From Opitutales bacterium (GTDB taxonomy: Bacteria > Verrucomicrobiota > Verrucomicrobiia > Opitutales > JABSRG01): a DNA stretch of 36,662 bases. Positions 22,563 to 30,702 of this stretch are shown here, piece after piece. Numbering within the stretch: position 1 is the first letter of the stretch; each line of letters starts with the position of its first letter. The stretch is taken from NCBI GenBank assembly GCA_013215165.1, contig JABSRG010000038.1:1-36662 (forward strand), given 5' to 3'. The translations under genes and the position numbers were made by a program. The notes below the pieces were generated by a model. That model did not search any database, had not been told where the DNA came from, and worked only from the letters and a program-made list of their open reading frames with translations.

Positions 22563-23797
22563 TAAGAGGCGGCTCCATGTTGGAAGAACGTAATCGCGTC
22601 GGCACGCGTGAGCTTGCCGTCGAGACGCTTGATGAAGCGGAAACCAATTTGGCCATTCTCCGCGTAAAGTTCATTGAGGCGCTGCATTACCATGCTGAGA
22701 CGGTCAACGATGCGGTAGTAAGAGATATCACCGAAGATGATAGACTTAGCGTTTACCGCGGGCGCAGGTGCAAAGTCGCTGTTTGCAATTGGGCGGCCAT
22801 GGAGTGTGTTGGGCTTGTCTAGCGCAACAGATGGCTGCCAAATGTATTGACCATCTGAGTCCTTGATCTTGCGCAGCATCTTCTCGATGCCATCACCAAG
22901 AATCCACGATGCGTTAGAGCGGTAACCCTTTTTAAGTGAGTAGTAAGTTTCGATGGTGTCCTCAAAGGTCACAACAGGAGCCGCAGATGCTGCCCCTTGG
23001 TATCCTGTAACGCTTTGACCCGCGACTGCAGTCGTGTTGAAAAGACCTGTCGGCTTGCCAACACCGTCTCCTGTGAGGAATGCAGATTCCTCCATTTCGT
23101 TGAACTCGTCAGCAGCATCCGCGGATAAGGTGCCGGCGATGTCATAAGCACTGTCCTGAAGAAGCTCTTCAGACACCTTAATGATGCCTCCTCCCTTGTG
23201 TGCACCGATTACGACATTACCAAATACTGGCTGACCTTCTGGGGTTGGGGCCTCCTCATCATGCCAACCAAATGTTGCGCGTGCTGTTGATACTGGGATG
23301 TTGCGGTCGCTCGCGGTTGTGATGGTGCTGGCGAGTCCACGGACGACACTGACATCAGCCATGAGTCGCATGAGCTCGGCAGCCCACTCCTCAGGCACCA
23401 AATATCCACCCTCGGAATCAACACCAGTTTCAAGCGCATTAAGCATCTTGGGAGCGTGCTCGAGGCCATTGCGCCCTTTGCGCGCGTATCCGTTGAAGAA
23501 TGCATTCTTGTATTCTTTCGAAGCAAGCGGGCGAGCACTCGGATCACCAATGCCGTCGATTAGGTGAAGGCCTCCTGCTTGGTCAGGAGTCTTATCCATA
23601 AACTCTTTTTTCGAGTCGGCCTCTTCGAGCCGTTTGATCCGATTCTGGAGCGAGGTGAAGTCTGCTTCAATCTGCTCGTATTTTGACTGCTCATCTGCGG
23701 TGAGGTCGCGGTTTTCTTCTTCCGCTTTGTCTAGGATTTTGCGCTGTGCGGTTACTTTCGCTGCGCTTTGTTGCTTTAGCTCAATGATTTTGCTCAT
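22562..23797 (-). CDS. Major capsid protein, HK97 fold
   Basis: The 411-aa protein has an N-terminal coiled-coil scaffolding (delta) domain ('LDKAEEENRDLTADEQSK' to about residue 75) that the upstream protease would remove. The mature fold follows: 'GGYLVPEEWAAELMRLMA', 'GGIIKVSEELLQDSA', 'AFLTGDGVGKPTGLFNT' and 'WQPSVALDKPNTLHGRPI', all familiar HK97 major capsid landmarks. The gene follows portal and protease with ATGA overlaps. Confidence 0.92.
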   Translation of the reverse strand: MSKIIELKQQSAAKVTAQRKILDKAEEENRDLTADEQSKYEQIEADFTSLQNRIKRLEEADSKKEFMDKTPDQAGGLHLIDGIGDPSARPLASKEYKNAFFNGYARKGRNGLEHAPKMLNALETGVDSEGGYLVPEEWAAELMRLMADVSVVRGLASTITTASDRNIPVSTARATFGWHDEEAPTPEGQPVFGNVVIGAHKGGGIIKVSEELLQDSAYDIAGTLSADAADEFNEMEESAFLTGDGVGKPTGLFNTTAVAGQSVTGYQGAASAAPVVTFEDTIETYYSLKKGYRSNASWILGDGIEKMLRKIKDSDGQYIWQPSVALDKPNTLHGRPIANSDFAPAPAVNAKSIIFGDISYYRIVDRLSMVMQRLNELYAENGQIGFRFIKRLDGKLTRADAITFFQHGAAS

Positions 23798-24516
23798 GAT
23801 AATTCAATTAGCTTTTGGTTGGTTTCTTGCCGTTTGCGCAGCAGGCGCAGCCGGGAAAAGTCTTTTGGTTCGTTGGGCTCTTCGGCATCGGGCGTTTGAT
23901 TATTCTCAATACGCGCTTGGTATGCTTCGGGAACGTTGGTGAAATTGCTTACTGACTGGCAGGAGGCTGCGGCCTTGAGAGACTCGAACACTGTATCGAC
24001 GAAACCATGCTCTTTTGCGCTCTCCGCATCGAACCAGGTTTCATCATCCATTAGCGCGATGATCTCCAATTCATCTTTGCCTGTGCGTATGGTGTATTGG
24101 TTGATGATCGACTTCTCGATTTGATCGAGCCGATCTGCTTGCTTGCGCATCTCTTCGGCGGTCATCGCGAAGTAGCCATTTAGAGAAGCGCGGTGAATCA
24201 TGAAAAAGCCGCTTTCAGAGATCTCTATGGAGTCGCCTGCGAGGGCAATGAAGCTCGCGATCGATGCGGCAAGGCCGTCAATAAAGATATTGATCTTCGC
24301 TGGGTGCTTTACCAGCTCTTGCGACATAGCATAGCCATCGAAAATACTACCTCCGCCCGAGTTTATATGCACATCGATTTCAGGAGTATCGAGAGCCTTA
24401 AGCTCGCGAATAAAGTCCATTGCTGTAACACCGAAATCTCCGATGTAGTCATAAATCCAGATCTCGGGATTCGCGCCCTCGGCCTTGGGCTGGATTACAT
24501 TATACCAAAATTTCAT
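23794..24516 (-). CDS. ClpP-type head maturation protease
   Basis: The 240-aa protein is a ClpP-fold serine protease. 'INSGGGSIFDG' (51-61) forms the oxyanion loop, Ser85 lies in 'DGLAASIASF', His108 lies in 'FFMIHRAS', and an Asp in the 'MDDETWFDAESAKEHGFVD' region completes the site. It cleaves the scaffolding domain of the capsid protein. It sits between portal and capsid and overlaps both by 4 bp. Confidence 0.92.
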   Translation of the reverse strand: MKFWYNVIQPKAEGANPEIWIYDYIGDFGVTAMDFIRELKALDTPEIDVHINSGGGSIFDGYAMSQELVKHPAKINIFIDGLAASIASFIALAGDSIEISESGFFMIHRASLNGYFAMTAEEMRKQADRLDQIEKSIINQYTIRTGKDELEIIALMDDETWFDAESAKEHGFVDTVFESLKAAASCQSVSNFTNVPEAYQARIENNQTPDAEEPNEPKDFSRLRLLRKRQETNQKLIELS

Positions 24517-25739
24517 GCTGCGTCCTGCCTTTCGGTTGAAGGTTCTTGCGGATTCATTGCGCGCTCGGCAGGGACCAGGTCAGCCGTCACGTAATAGGTT
24601 TGCCCCTTCTGGTCTGGAAGGGGGTTTTGGTTCTCCATCGCAAGGATTGTATCTTGGTTGAGCCACCCGTTGCGGAAGCCAATTTGATAGGCTTCGTAAC
24701 GTGATTTAATGTCCCCTCTGAGGAGCCCATCCACGGAAAATTCTACGTAAAATCCTGCATCACGCTCCCGCTTGGTGAGCAGCTGCATCTTAATCCGCTG
24801 CTCCCAGCGAACGAGATAGGGCCGAAGCGAGTCAACCACCCATTCAATGTTTTGATGCTCGATGTTTGAGAAAGTCGCGTTGTCGAGAATGCCGACTTTG
24901 TGCGGAGGAATGCCGAATAGCTGAACGATCGCTTTGTCTTGCTGCTGACGAGATTCAAGAAATTGACTGTCTTTGTTTTCTGAGCGCTCGCGGATGAATT
25001 CGATTCCTTCCTCGAGGATGAACGGAAAATACTTTTTCTCGCCAGTTGTTGCCTCGGTAATCTGTTTCTTGAGCTTTTTGATCGTTGGCTCCTTCAGGAT
25101 GCCAGGCGCTTTCAAAAAACCGGACACTTTTGAATCGTTCGCAAAATAGCGCCCTGCATTGTCCTGAAGCGAAATAGCCAAGCCAATTACATCGTTGCAA
25201 GTGCTTGCGAGACTCAGTCCCTGAATCCCGTTGTGCGTAAGCCCTCGAAGATCGAAGACGTTCTCTCGAGGCATCTCTTTACCATCATAAATGTAAATGA
25301 GCTTGGAATCATCTTCTGGATCTTTGCGGATCTGCATCTTGTTGGGGAGCAGAGGCCACAGCTGAACCACGTTGCCCGCGTTGTTGCGAACGATAGAAGC
25401 GTAGCACTGCTGACGCAGGGAAAGATGAGCCTGCATGGCACCCAGAAAATCCGCTGATGTCATCTCCGGATTAGGAGAATCGTGCAGAACGGCATGCAGT
25501 GGGTGATTGGTCGCTTGTTTACGGCTGCCGCCGGATTGCTTCTGATAAACTTTGAGCGGCAGCGTTGAGACTGTTTTCGATAGCAGGTCGACGCAGGCAA
25601 AAACCGTAGATACGCCAAGAGCTTTATCAGGGTTAACGTGAACACCCGACACACTCGAAAGACCCTTCAAAACAGTATCGAGCAACTCTTTCTCTAGAGC
25701 TGCTTTCCGTCGTTTTTCGAAGAATCCGAATAATCCCAC
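24513..25739 (-). CDS. Portal protein, HK97 family
   Basis: The 408-aa protein shows the HK97 portal pattern: 'ALGVSTVFACVDLLSKTV' near residue 42, 'YASIVRNNAGNVVQLWPL', 'NVFDLRGLTHNGIQGLS', 'FGIPPHKVGILDNATFSN' and 'GLLRGDIKSRYEAYQIG'. It forms the dodecameric DNA gate at one capsid vertex and docks the terminase. It lies after a 64-aa gene and a non-coding gap of 87 bp, and before the protease. Confidence 0.92.
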   Translation of the reverse strand: MGLFGFFEKRRKAALEKELLDTVLKGLSSVSGVHVNPDKALGVSTVFACVDLLSKTVSTLPLKVYQKQSGGSRKQATNHPLHAVLHDSPNPEMTSADFLGAMQAHLSLRQQCYASIVRNNAGNVVQLWPLLPNKMQIRKDPEDDSKLIYIYDGKEMPRENVFDLRGLTHNGIQGLSLASTCNDVIGLAISLQDNAGRYFANDSKVSGFLKAPGILKEPTIKKLKKQITEATTGEKKYFPFILEEGIEFIRERSENKDSQFLESRQQQDKAIVQLFGIPPHKVGILDNATFSNIEHQNIEWVVDSLRPYLVRWEQRIKMQLLTKRERDAGFYVEFSVDGLLRGDIKSRYEAYQIGFRNGWLNQDTILAMENQNPLPDQKGQTYYVTADLVPAERAMNPQEPSTERQDAA

Positions 25740-25826
25740 GGATAGGGTATTATTCAGCAGTCAAGATGTAAAACCACCCCAATTGTGTTTCCAGCTTTAG
25801 TGCTGTTTAGTTGTGTTTAGTTTTTC

Positions 25827-26021
25827 TCAATAAATATCCGCAGAAAGATATGTAAGTGATCCGGATGGGGCTGAATTAACCGCGTGACAAAAAAGAGCTG
25901 CAACCCACCTGTATCTGAAGTATTTAAACTCACAGGAAACCTCAACAGGCCCGAAGAATACACCCCTCATTCTGATTTCAAAAAATCGAATTCTTACGAT
26001 GTAAATACCGCTTTTGAACAT
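25827..26021 (-). CDS. 64-aa unknown protein, duplicated element copy A
   Basis: The 64-aa frame starts 'MFKSGIYIVRIRFFEI' and ends 'GSLTYLSADIY'. A second copy at 31345-31539 has the same length and about 48 of 64 identical residues. Most changes are conservative (K/R, Y/F, V/L, F/Y, V/I), whereas other frames change more, so the - strand frame appears to be under selection. Similarity also covers about 40 bp before the ATG. The protein is rich in aromatic and basic residues, with Cys in 'VSCEF'. The family is unknown. This copy interrupts the terminase-portal gap. Confidence 0.55.
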   Translation of the reverse strand: MFKSGIYIVRIRFFEIRMRGVFFGPVEVSCEFKYFRYRWVAALFCHAVNSAPSGSLTYLSADIY

Positions 26022-26049
26022 AACTTTAACTTTGCAATGAGTTTTCTGG

Positions 26050-26280
26050 TTACGACTTATCTTTCCAGTGATTCCAGAACTTTCTCATGGATGCACAAGG
26101 TAGTCGCTTTTTCTCGTCTCTCTCCATTTTAAAGCCATCGCGCTTCATCGCAGCGATTGTTTTTCGACTAGTCTTCGCGTAGAAGCACAATTCGGCTAGA
26201 GTCATCGGTTCGTTGATGTCGACCCTGTAGACTTTTCCTGCGACCGTGATTTCGGTGTAAACTTTTCTGATCTCCATCAT
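26050..26280 (-). CDS. Small helix-turn-helix-like protein after terminase
   Basis: The 76-aa product (75 aa if the second ATG is used) begins 'MMEIRKVYTEITVAGKVY' and has a likely helix-turn-helix, 'MTLAELCFYAKTSRKTIAA' plus 'MKRDGFKMERDEKKRLP', ending in a basic helix. The start overlaps the large terminase stop as ATGA. It resembles, in layout only, the small helix-turn-helix proteins of the early operon. It may be a DNA-binding accessory of packaging. Confidence 0.55.
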   Translation of the reverse strand: MMEIRKVYTEITVAGKVYRVDINEPMTLAELCFYAKTSRKTIAAMKRDGFKMERDEKKRLPCASMRKFWNHWKDKS

Positions 26281-27992
26281 AGCGTGATTAGATCCCTTCC
26301 TTCGTAAATCGAACCAGAGTCCTCATTGATTAAGCGAGCAAGTGCCATGATTGTCGATACAGGGCCGTCGATCTTCTCCGAACTCCTTTGCTTGTCCGGG
26401 ATCATCGCACCATCGGGATAATATTTCGCAACCATGTTGCCAACCATCCACCGATAAGCAGGGTTTCCATCCGTGCGGATCCCACGAGTGTTGATCAATT
26501 TCTCATACATGGTCATCGGCTCAGTGTAGTTGCTCGGAGTCTGACGGAACTGGATCAGAGTTTCGCCTTCCTTCTCGAGTAGACTGGCCGGATGTGATGC
26601 GAATCGCGGGTCGAAAACGTATTCAATCACGGACACGCCTAGCTGGTTCAGTTCTCGGCTGATGTCCTGAATGATCCATTCGTAATCGATCGCATTGCCA
26701 GGAGTCGTTCTAATGAACCCACGGTCGACCCAGCGCCGAATGTTGTAGAGCAATTTCTTGTCACGCTTCGGATGCTTTTTCGTAGCGTCTTCGGGGATGT
26801 AGATGAATGGAATCACGGTCACCTCGTCGTAAACCTCGCCCTTGGGAAAGGTGAGCGACAGGCAGTTGAAGTCATCCCAAACCGCACAGTCGACGCCGAA
26901 GTATCCAGAGCACCCATACAATTTTTCTCGATCGATCTCTTTCGGGCATTCGTCGAAGTTCGAAATATTTAGCCACTGCCCAGCAGCCTGCGTGAATATG
27001 TTGAGCTGCTTGCGTTTGAAGTCGGCAACCTTATCGGGTCCACGCTGCTTCGCGTCGAGATATTCGGCCCGCATGGAATCAATGGTCTTCGAGACTCCGA
27101 GATTAGGGTTCGCTTTTTGCCAAGTCGCTTCGTTTTCCCAGTTGTCGTCTTCGTCGGCCATCGCGAGGAAAGCGAACAAATGGTCATTGCGGTTCCCTTC
27201 TGGATCGGTGAGCACTGCCTGAGATTGCTTAAGCAGAGCACCGCAGAATGAATCCTCGTCCTCACCCGCGGTAGTGATTCCCCATGTCAACGGTTGCGAG
27301 CGTGCGCCGATACCCGACTGCATGACATCCCATAGCGACGAGTCTTTGAACTCGTGGATCTCATCGAAGACCGCGAGATATGGGTTAAGACCATCGAGGC
27401 GCTTAGCGTCGGCAGGCAGCGGTTTCACGAGGCCGCGACACTTCGGAACCTCGATGCGGTCAAAGAAAATCTTCGAGCGCTTCTTGAAGGCCGGAACAGA
27501 TTCGAGTGTGACGCGCACATTGTCGTAAGCCTTTTTCGCCTGGTCGCGTTTGGTTGCGCAGCAATAGATTTCGGGGCCGCCTTCACCCTCGGCAAATAGC
27601 GCATAGCAAATCGGAGCCGCAACCATCAGTGTCTTTCCGTTCTTTCGCGGAATGTAGATGAAAGCGATTCGGAAACGACGAAGATCGGTCTCTTTGTGCC
27701 TCCATCCGTAGACCGACCCGAAGATGAAAGCTTGCCAGGGCTCCAGCTTGAACAACTCACCGGCTGCAGGGCCCTGCCAGTGTTTGATGAGTGGACAGAA
27801 ATTCAGAAATCGCTCAGCGGCTTCAACGTCAAAGGTGTATTCGAAGTCGACGGTCTTAGAAGCCTCAAGGTCGGCAAGGTGACGTTCGCACGCTTTGCGG
27901 ATGTAGCGCCCGACAGATTCAGGCGGATCAGTGAGAGTCGCCTTTGCGTAGTTTGTTGTCCGGTCCTCAGACAAGCCCACGCTCCTTTTCAA
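26277..27992 (-). CDS. terL: Large terminase subunit
   Basis: The 571-aa packaging motor has Walker A 'IPRKNGKT' at 114-121 and Walker B 'LAVFDEIHEF' with the DE pair near 210-211. The coupling motif 'WGITTAG' follows, then a C-terminal RNase H-like nuclease with acidic residues in 'GVDCAVWDD' and 'EYVFDPRFA'. It belongs to the HK97-type terminase (Terminase_1) group. It cuts and pumps DNA into the procapsid with the small subunit encoded just upstream, which it overlaps by 26 bp. Confidence 0.93.
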   Translation of the reverse strand: MKRSVGLSEDRTTNYAKATLTDPPESVGRYIRKACERHLADLEASKTVDFEYTFDVEAAERFLNFCPLIKHWQGPAAGELFKLEPWQAFIFGSVYGWRHKETDLRRFRIAFIYIPRKNGKTLMVAAPICYALFAEGEGGPEIYCCATKRDQAKKAYDNVRVTLESVPAFKKRSKIFFDRIEVPKCRGLVKPLPADAKRLDGLNPYLAVFDEIHEFKDSSLWDVMQSGIGARSQPLTWGITTAGEDEDSFCGALLKQSQAVLTDPEGNRNDHLFAFLAMADEDDNWENEATWQKANPNLGVSKTIDSMRAEYLDAKQRGPDKVADFKRKQLNIFTQAAGQWLNISNFDECPKEIDREKLYGCSGYFGVDCAVWDDFNCLSLTFPKGEVYDEVTVIPFIYIPEDATKKHPKRDKKLLYNIRRWVDRGFIRTTPGNAIDYEWIIQDISRELNQLGVSVIEYVFDPRFASHPASLLEKEGETLIQFRQTPSNYTEPMTMYEKLINTRGIRTDGNPAYRWMVGNMVAKYYPDGAMIPDKQRSSEKIDGPVSTIMALARLINEDSGSIYEGRDLITL

Positions 27993-28368
27993 ATTCGGTC
28001 AGCTCGTCTTCGTCCTCGGCGTCCTTCTTCTCAAAAATCTTCGAGCGGTCCTTCGGAGAGAGACCAAGCTTCTCGGAAGCCGTGCCTAAGGACTTCATTG
28101 CAGAGATAAGAGCGTTATTGTCTGGGTTGGGATACCGAGTTCCCTTCTCAGGATTGTGAAGCGTCTCGCCTGCCTTTCTGACCTTCGGGCCGAGTCGCAT
28201 GACCTTCTCATAGTTGATCGCATAGACCTCGAGCGTTGCTTGGTCGAGTGAGTCGAGTTCGCAGCGATCCGACAAAAGCTGAGCTACGCGATGGAACTCA
28301 TTTTTGGCTTTGACTGTGAACCAACTCGGCGGAGTCAGCCCGTGAGTGAATGTGTTGGATGCTGTCAT
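27967..28368 (-). CDS. terS: Small terminase subunit, P27-like
   Basis: The 133-aa protein fits the P27 small terminase family. 'PPSWFTVKAKNEFHRVAQ', 'LLSDRCELDSLDQATLEVY' and 'NPDNNALISAMKSLGTAS' precede 'EKLGLSPKDRSKI', the usual closing motif, and the end is acidic. It recognises the packaging site and positions the large subunit. The ATG at 28368 has an AAGGG ribosome site and overlaps the HNH gene. Confidence 0.87.
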   Translation of the reverse strand: MTASNTFTHGLTPPSWFTVKAKNEFHRVAQLLSDRCELDSLDQATLEVYAINYEKVMRLGPKVRKAGETLHNPEKGTRYPNPDNNALISAMKSLGTASEKLGLSPKDRSKIFEKKDAEDEDELTEFEKERGLV

Positions 28369-28835
28369 GGGTTACCCTTGTGAAATTCTGACACACTTTT
28401 TTTCGAGTTAGCCATACGGTCTAGAGCAGGAGGTATAAGAGATTCGACCCCGCCCCCCGTATCGGCGAAAAGATGATGTGTTGGCTTGCCCGATCGCTCC
28501 ATCGCGTTGAGTCGACCATGACATTCGGTGCAGACTGACGCGAGATTGTCCCAGTCGAGTGCGAGGTCCGGACGTTCGACGATTGGTTCGATGTGGTGGA
28601 CCTGTTGCGCAGGCTCATGCCGGTCATGATTGCCGAACGGATCGCAGCAAAGTGGATCCTCTTGGAGCTTGCGCGCCTGTAGTTTCTGCCATGCTCCCGA
28701 AGAGCGGATCTTCCGAGCATACTGCTGGCGCTCGGTGAGCTGAACCAAGCGTACCGATTTTCCGGGTGCAGTTCGTTTGTGCTGGGTGAATCTACCCACA
28801 ACAACCCCCCGCAATCGGAATCCCAGTTCCAGCAT
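28365..28835 (-). CDS. HNH endonuclease next to terminase
   Basis: The HNH core lies in the second half: 'QVHHIEPIVERPDLALD' then 'WDNLASVCTECHGRLNA', with the His-His pair, the Asn and a CxxC zinc site. Such enzymes directly before small and large terminase are known to be needed for cleavage at cos sites in HK97-like phages. The start is uncertain: ATG at 28835 (156 aa) or 28856 overlaps the 38-aa frame, and a GTG near 28799 would just touch its stop. Confidence 0.85.
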   Translation of the reverse strand: MLELGFRLRGVVVGRFTQHKRTAPGKSVRLVQLTERQQYARKIRSSGAWQKLQARKLQEDPLCCDPFGNHDRHEPAQQVHHIEPIVERPDLALDWDNLASVCTECHGRLNAMERSGKPTHHLFADTGGGVESLIPPALDRMANSKKSVSEFHKGNP

Positions 28836-28908
28836 GACACGCTGCCTGCGAATCATAGATCGGAAGATCGTCAGCGGTTCCGGTTGTTGCCTTTCGTGTC
28901 GATGTCAT
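28792..28908 (-). CDS. 38-aa small protein at head of late operon
   Basis: A 38-codon frame (MTSTRKATTGTADDLPI at its start, ending in 'IAGGCCG') opens the late operon. Its stop lies inside the 5' part of the HNH gene, compatible with coupling. The residue mix is plausible but the CCG-rich end is odd. No family is recognised and no ribosome site is clear. Confidence 0.35.
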   Translation of the reverse strand: MTSTRKATTGTADDLPIYDSQAACHAGTGIPIAGGCCG

Positions 28909-28989
28909 CGTGGTTAATTTGACAATAAAATTTTCAGAAAAACAGGTCGCGCAGACGAGGACCCAGCTTAGCAAAATCGGTCAAAAAAG

Positions 28990-29060
28990 ATTCCTTGGCG
29001 GGGGGGGGCTATTGCTCATGCCTTCGCCTCCCGGATCGAGACCCGAGACTTCAGGCGCTT
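28990..29060. other. Possible cos region with G9 run
   Basis: A run of nine G (29000-29008) in 'TTGGCGGGGGGGGGCTATT' is followed by imperfect inverted sequences (CCCGGATCGAG and CTCGAGAC-like pieces). It lies about 90-150 bp upstream of the late operon start with HNH and terminase genes, where cos sites of HK97-like phages sit. The position is the main reason for this call; no cut site can be seen. Confidence 0.3.
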
Positions 29061-29130
29061 TTCATCATAACCCGGCTGATAACCTGGAGCGCGCTGACTA
29101 TGGGTTTTGAATCGAGGCATGCAAATAAAG

Positions 29131-29150
29131 TGACACTATGTTGACACCAT
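29131..29150 (+). promoter_or_regulatory. Arm-type sites of integrase 2 (upstream arm)
   Basis: TGACACTAT at 29131 and TGACACCAT at 29142 are direct repeats 11 bp apart. The same unit recurs at 29354, 29365, 29399 (partial) and 29410 on the other side of the attP2 core. Together they make the two-sided arm arrangement of a lambda-type attP. Confidence 0.65.
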
Positions 29151-29203
29151 AACAAGCCAAAGATTGCACTATTTGTGGATATTACTGAGATAAAATCAAT
29201 TAT

Positions 29204-29232
29204 GTGCCGAGTCCCGTCTATCCCGCCACCTT
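29204..29232 (+). other. attP2 core with a second tRNA 3' end
   Basis: GAGT, CCCGT, CTATCCC, G, CCA (29209-29228) read as T-loop end, T-stem 3' strand, seven-base acceptor strand, discriminator and CCA of a tRNA gene whose 5' end would be GGGATAG. This differs from the tRNA fragment in attP1. The 29-bp block matches attP1 (8950-8978, other strand) at about 21 positions without gaps, with identical GTGC and GCCACCTT borders. It lies 208 bp before the start of integrase 2, between arm-type repeats. The tRNA-like order is visible; use as attP is inferred. Confidence 0.75.
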
Positions 29233-29236
29233 TTAA

Positions 29237-29266
29237 AGAGAAGCAGCCCGAAAAGGCTGCTTCTCT
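29237..29266 (+). terminator. 12-bp hairpin after attP2 tRNA fragment
   Basis: AGAGAAGCAGCC, a six-base loop (CGAAAA) and the exact complement form a 12-bp stem directly after the tRNA 3' end. No T-tract follows, so it may be a captured host tRNA terminator cut short at the attachment border. The matching position of the terminator in attP1 supports that reading. Confidence 0.55.
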
Positions 29267-29353
29267 GCTGTATAAGCGGCCTTAGAGAGGATTCAGACAT
29301 CATTTAGATTGAGTCTTATTAAGTGCCATTTAGCGGTTTACACGTCTGTCAAC

Positions 29354-29418
29354 TGACACCAGAGTGACACCAGAACATTAGGGGGTTACCCCCTAGCATG
29401 ACAAAAACCTGACACTAT
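29354..29418 (+). promoter_or_regulatory. Arm-type sites of integrase 2 (downstream arm)
   Basis: TGACACCAG at 29354 and 29365, a partial TGACAAAAA at 29399 and TGACACTAT at 29410 form two pairs, each 11 bp apart. The last copy ends 21 bp before the ATG of integrase 2. Occupancy could both build the intasome and repress the gene. Confidence 0.65.
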
Positions 29419-29439
29419 TTGGCCCATTTGGCCAGAGCG

Positions 29440-30702
29440 ATGATCGACCCAACCGAAATTCGCATCGCATCTATGCGCGGCGGCGACCTGCCCAGTTTTC
29501 GAGACTGGGACGGACGTTCGGCAAAAAAGCCGTACGGGTGGGACTGGTTGATGCCACAGCCGGACGGTAGATCGAAGCGAATGCGTAAGGGATTTGCGAC
29601 CAAAAGAGAGAAGCAAGACTTCTTCAAAGCATTCCGGGATCAGTGGCGTTTAAATATGTCTGCTATGATCTCATTTGATCCCGATCTTTACAGGCAGGCT
29701 CTAGAAGCAAGGGATATTCTGGGTAAAGTCTCAATCATTGAAGCCGCCAATTATTACGCCACAGAGAGGCCCGATAGAAACTCAATGAGCTTCGGTGAGT
29801 TGTGTGAGGAATTTCTAGCGCGGACTGAGCGGAGAAAAAACAAAGGGTTGACGCACATGACTAAACACCTTGAGCGAGCGAAGATGTTCATCGAGCCGAG
29901 CATGCAGATTGCCCAGATACAGCGTTCGGATTGCCAGATGTTCATCGACTATTTGATGGAGTCTCCAAATTCGCGCACTGGTGAACCGGTTGGCTCGGTC
30001 ACAATTCACAATCACGCTGCTACCCTCACAGGGTGCTTTAATTACGCTATTAAGTATCACGAAGCCTTGATCAAGAACCCTGCGTCCCACCTTGAGCTAC
30101 CGCCGCGCAAAATGAAGCCCCCAATCACAATGGATGCTGCGGATGTTGAAAGGCTTTTTAGGGCAAACGAACATAAAGACCCCTCATTCTGTGGACTCAT
30201 GGCCCTATGCTTTTTTGGAGGTATCCGAGTATCAATGCTATATCTTGACAAGGGCGAGGCCGCCACCGGGGCGATGGATGGATCAGAGATAAAGTTTGAT
30301 ACCAAGCGCCTGATTTTCAGAGCCGAGCAAATGAAGCAAGGCAAAGAGCACCTTGCTGAAGGACTCCCAGATAACCTTTGGGGGTGGTGCAAGCTGATTG
30401 ATCCGAATGACTGGGGTATGACGCGGCGTCAGTTCTATGTGAGGCGTGAGCGTTTCGAGAAAAGAGCTAAAATCAAGATCCCGCATAATTCGCCGAGGAA
30501 GTCTTTTGGAACCTATTACAGTACGCTTGAGGGAGATAATCGCAGAGCTTCTCAGATCATGTCCGACTCAACCGACAGCATATTCTTGAAGCACTACAAG
30601 GCGGACAATCGGAGTCGCGACGAGGCGAAGCGTTTTTTTGGCATAATAAGGCATGTTGATTCCCACAACGACTACCCCCGTGTGTCATCAGGGGCGTCCT
30701 GA
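29440..30702 (+). CDS. int: Tyrosine integrase 2 (intact)
   Basis: The ATG at 29440 gives 420 aa; a TTG at 29419 is possible. The N-terminus 'LPSFRDWDGRSAKKPYGW' matches integrase 1 only moderately, while the catalytic half is closely related. Catalytic Arg lies in 'FFGGIRVSM' (about residue 263), the second Arg in 'IPHNSPRKSFGTY' (about 353) and the Tyr nucleophile in 'LKHYKAD' (about 386). The usual RHSFGT box reads RKSFGT, as in integrase 1. It would integrate the phage at the tRNA gene represented in attP2. It is transcribed rightward and converges on the early operon, overlapping the RHH gene end. Confidence 0.93.
   Translation: MIDPTEIRIASMRGGDLPSFRDWDGRSAKKPYGWDWLMPQPDGRSKRMRKGFATKREKQDFFKAFRDQWRLNMSAMISFDPDLYRQALEARDILGKVSIIEAANYYATERPDRNSMSFGELCEEFLARTERRKNKGLTHMTKHLERAKMFIEPSMQIAQIQRSDCQMFIDYLMESPNSRTGEPVGSVTIHNHAATLTGCFNYAIKYHEALIKNPASHLELPPRKMKPPITMDAADVERLFRANEHKDPSFCGLMALCFFGGIRVSMLYLDKGEAATGAMDGSEIKFDTKRLIFRAEQMKQGKEHLAEGLPDNLWGWCKLIDPNDWGMTRRQFYVRRERFEKRAKIKIPHNSPRKSFGTYYSTLEGDNRRASQIMSDSTDSIFLKHYKADNRSRDEAKRFFGIIRHVDSHNDYPRVSSGAS

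Noticed and set aside
25884-26132. + strand frame through copy A of the duplicated element
   Set aside because: It is also open in copy B, but with more radical changes and no start there.
29000-29008. G9 run as an assembly error
   Set aside because: Possible, but it lies in non-coding DNA where no frame is affected, so it cannot be judged; kept as a weak cos candidate.
29209-29228. A tRNA gene at the attP2 core
   Set aside because: Only the 3' end is present, as in attP1.
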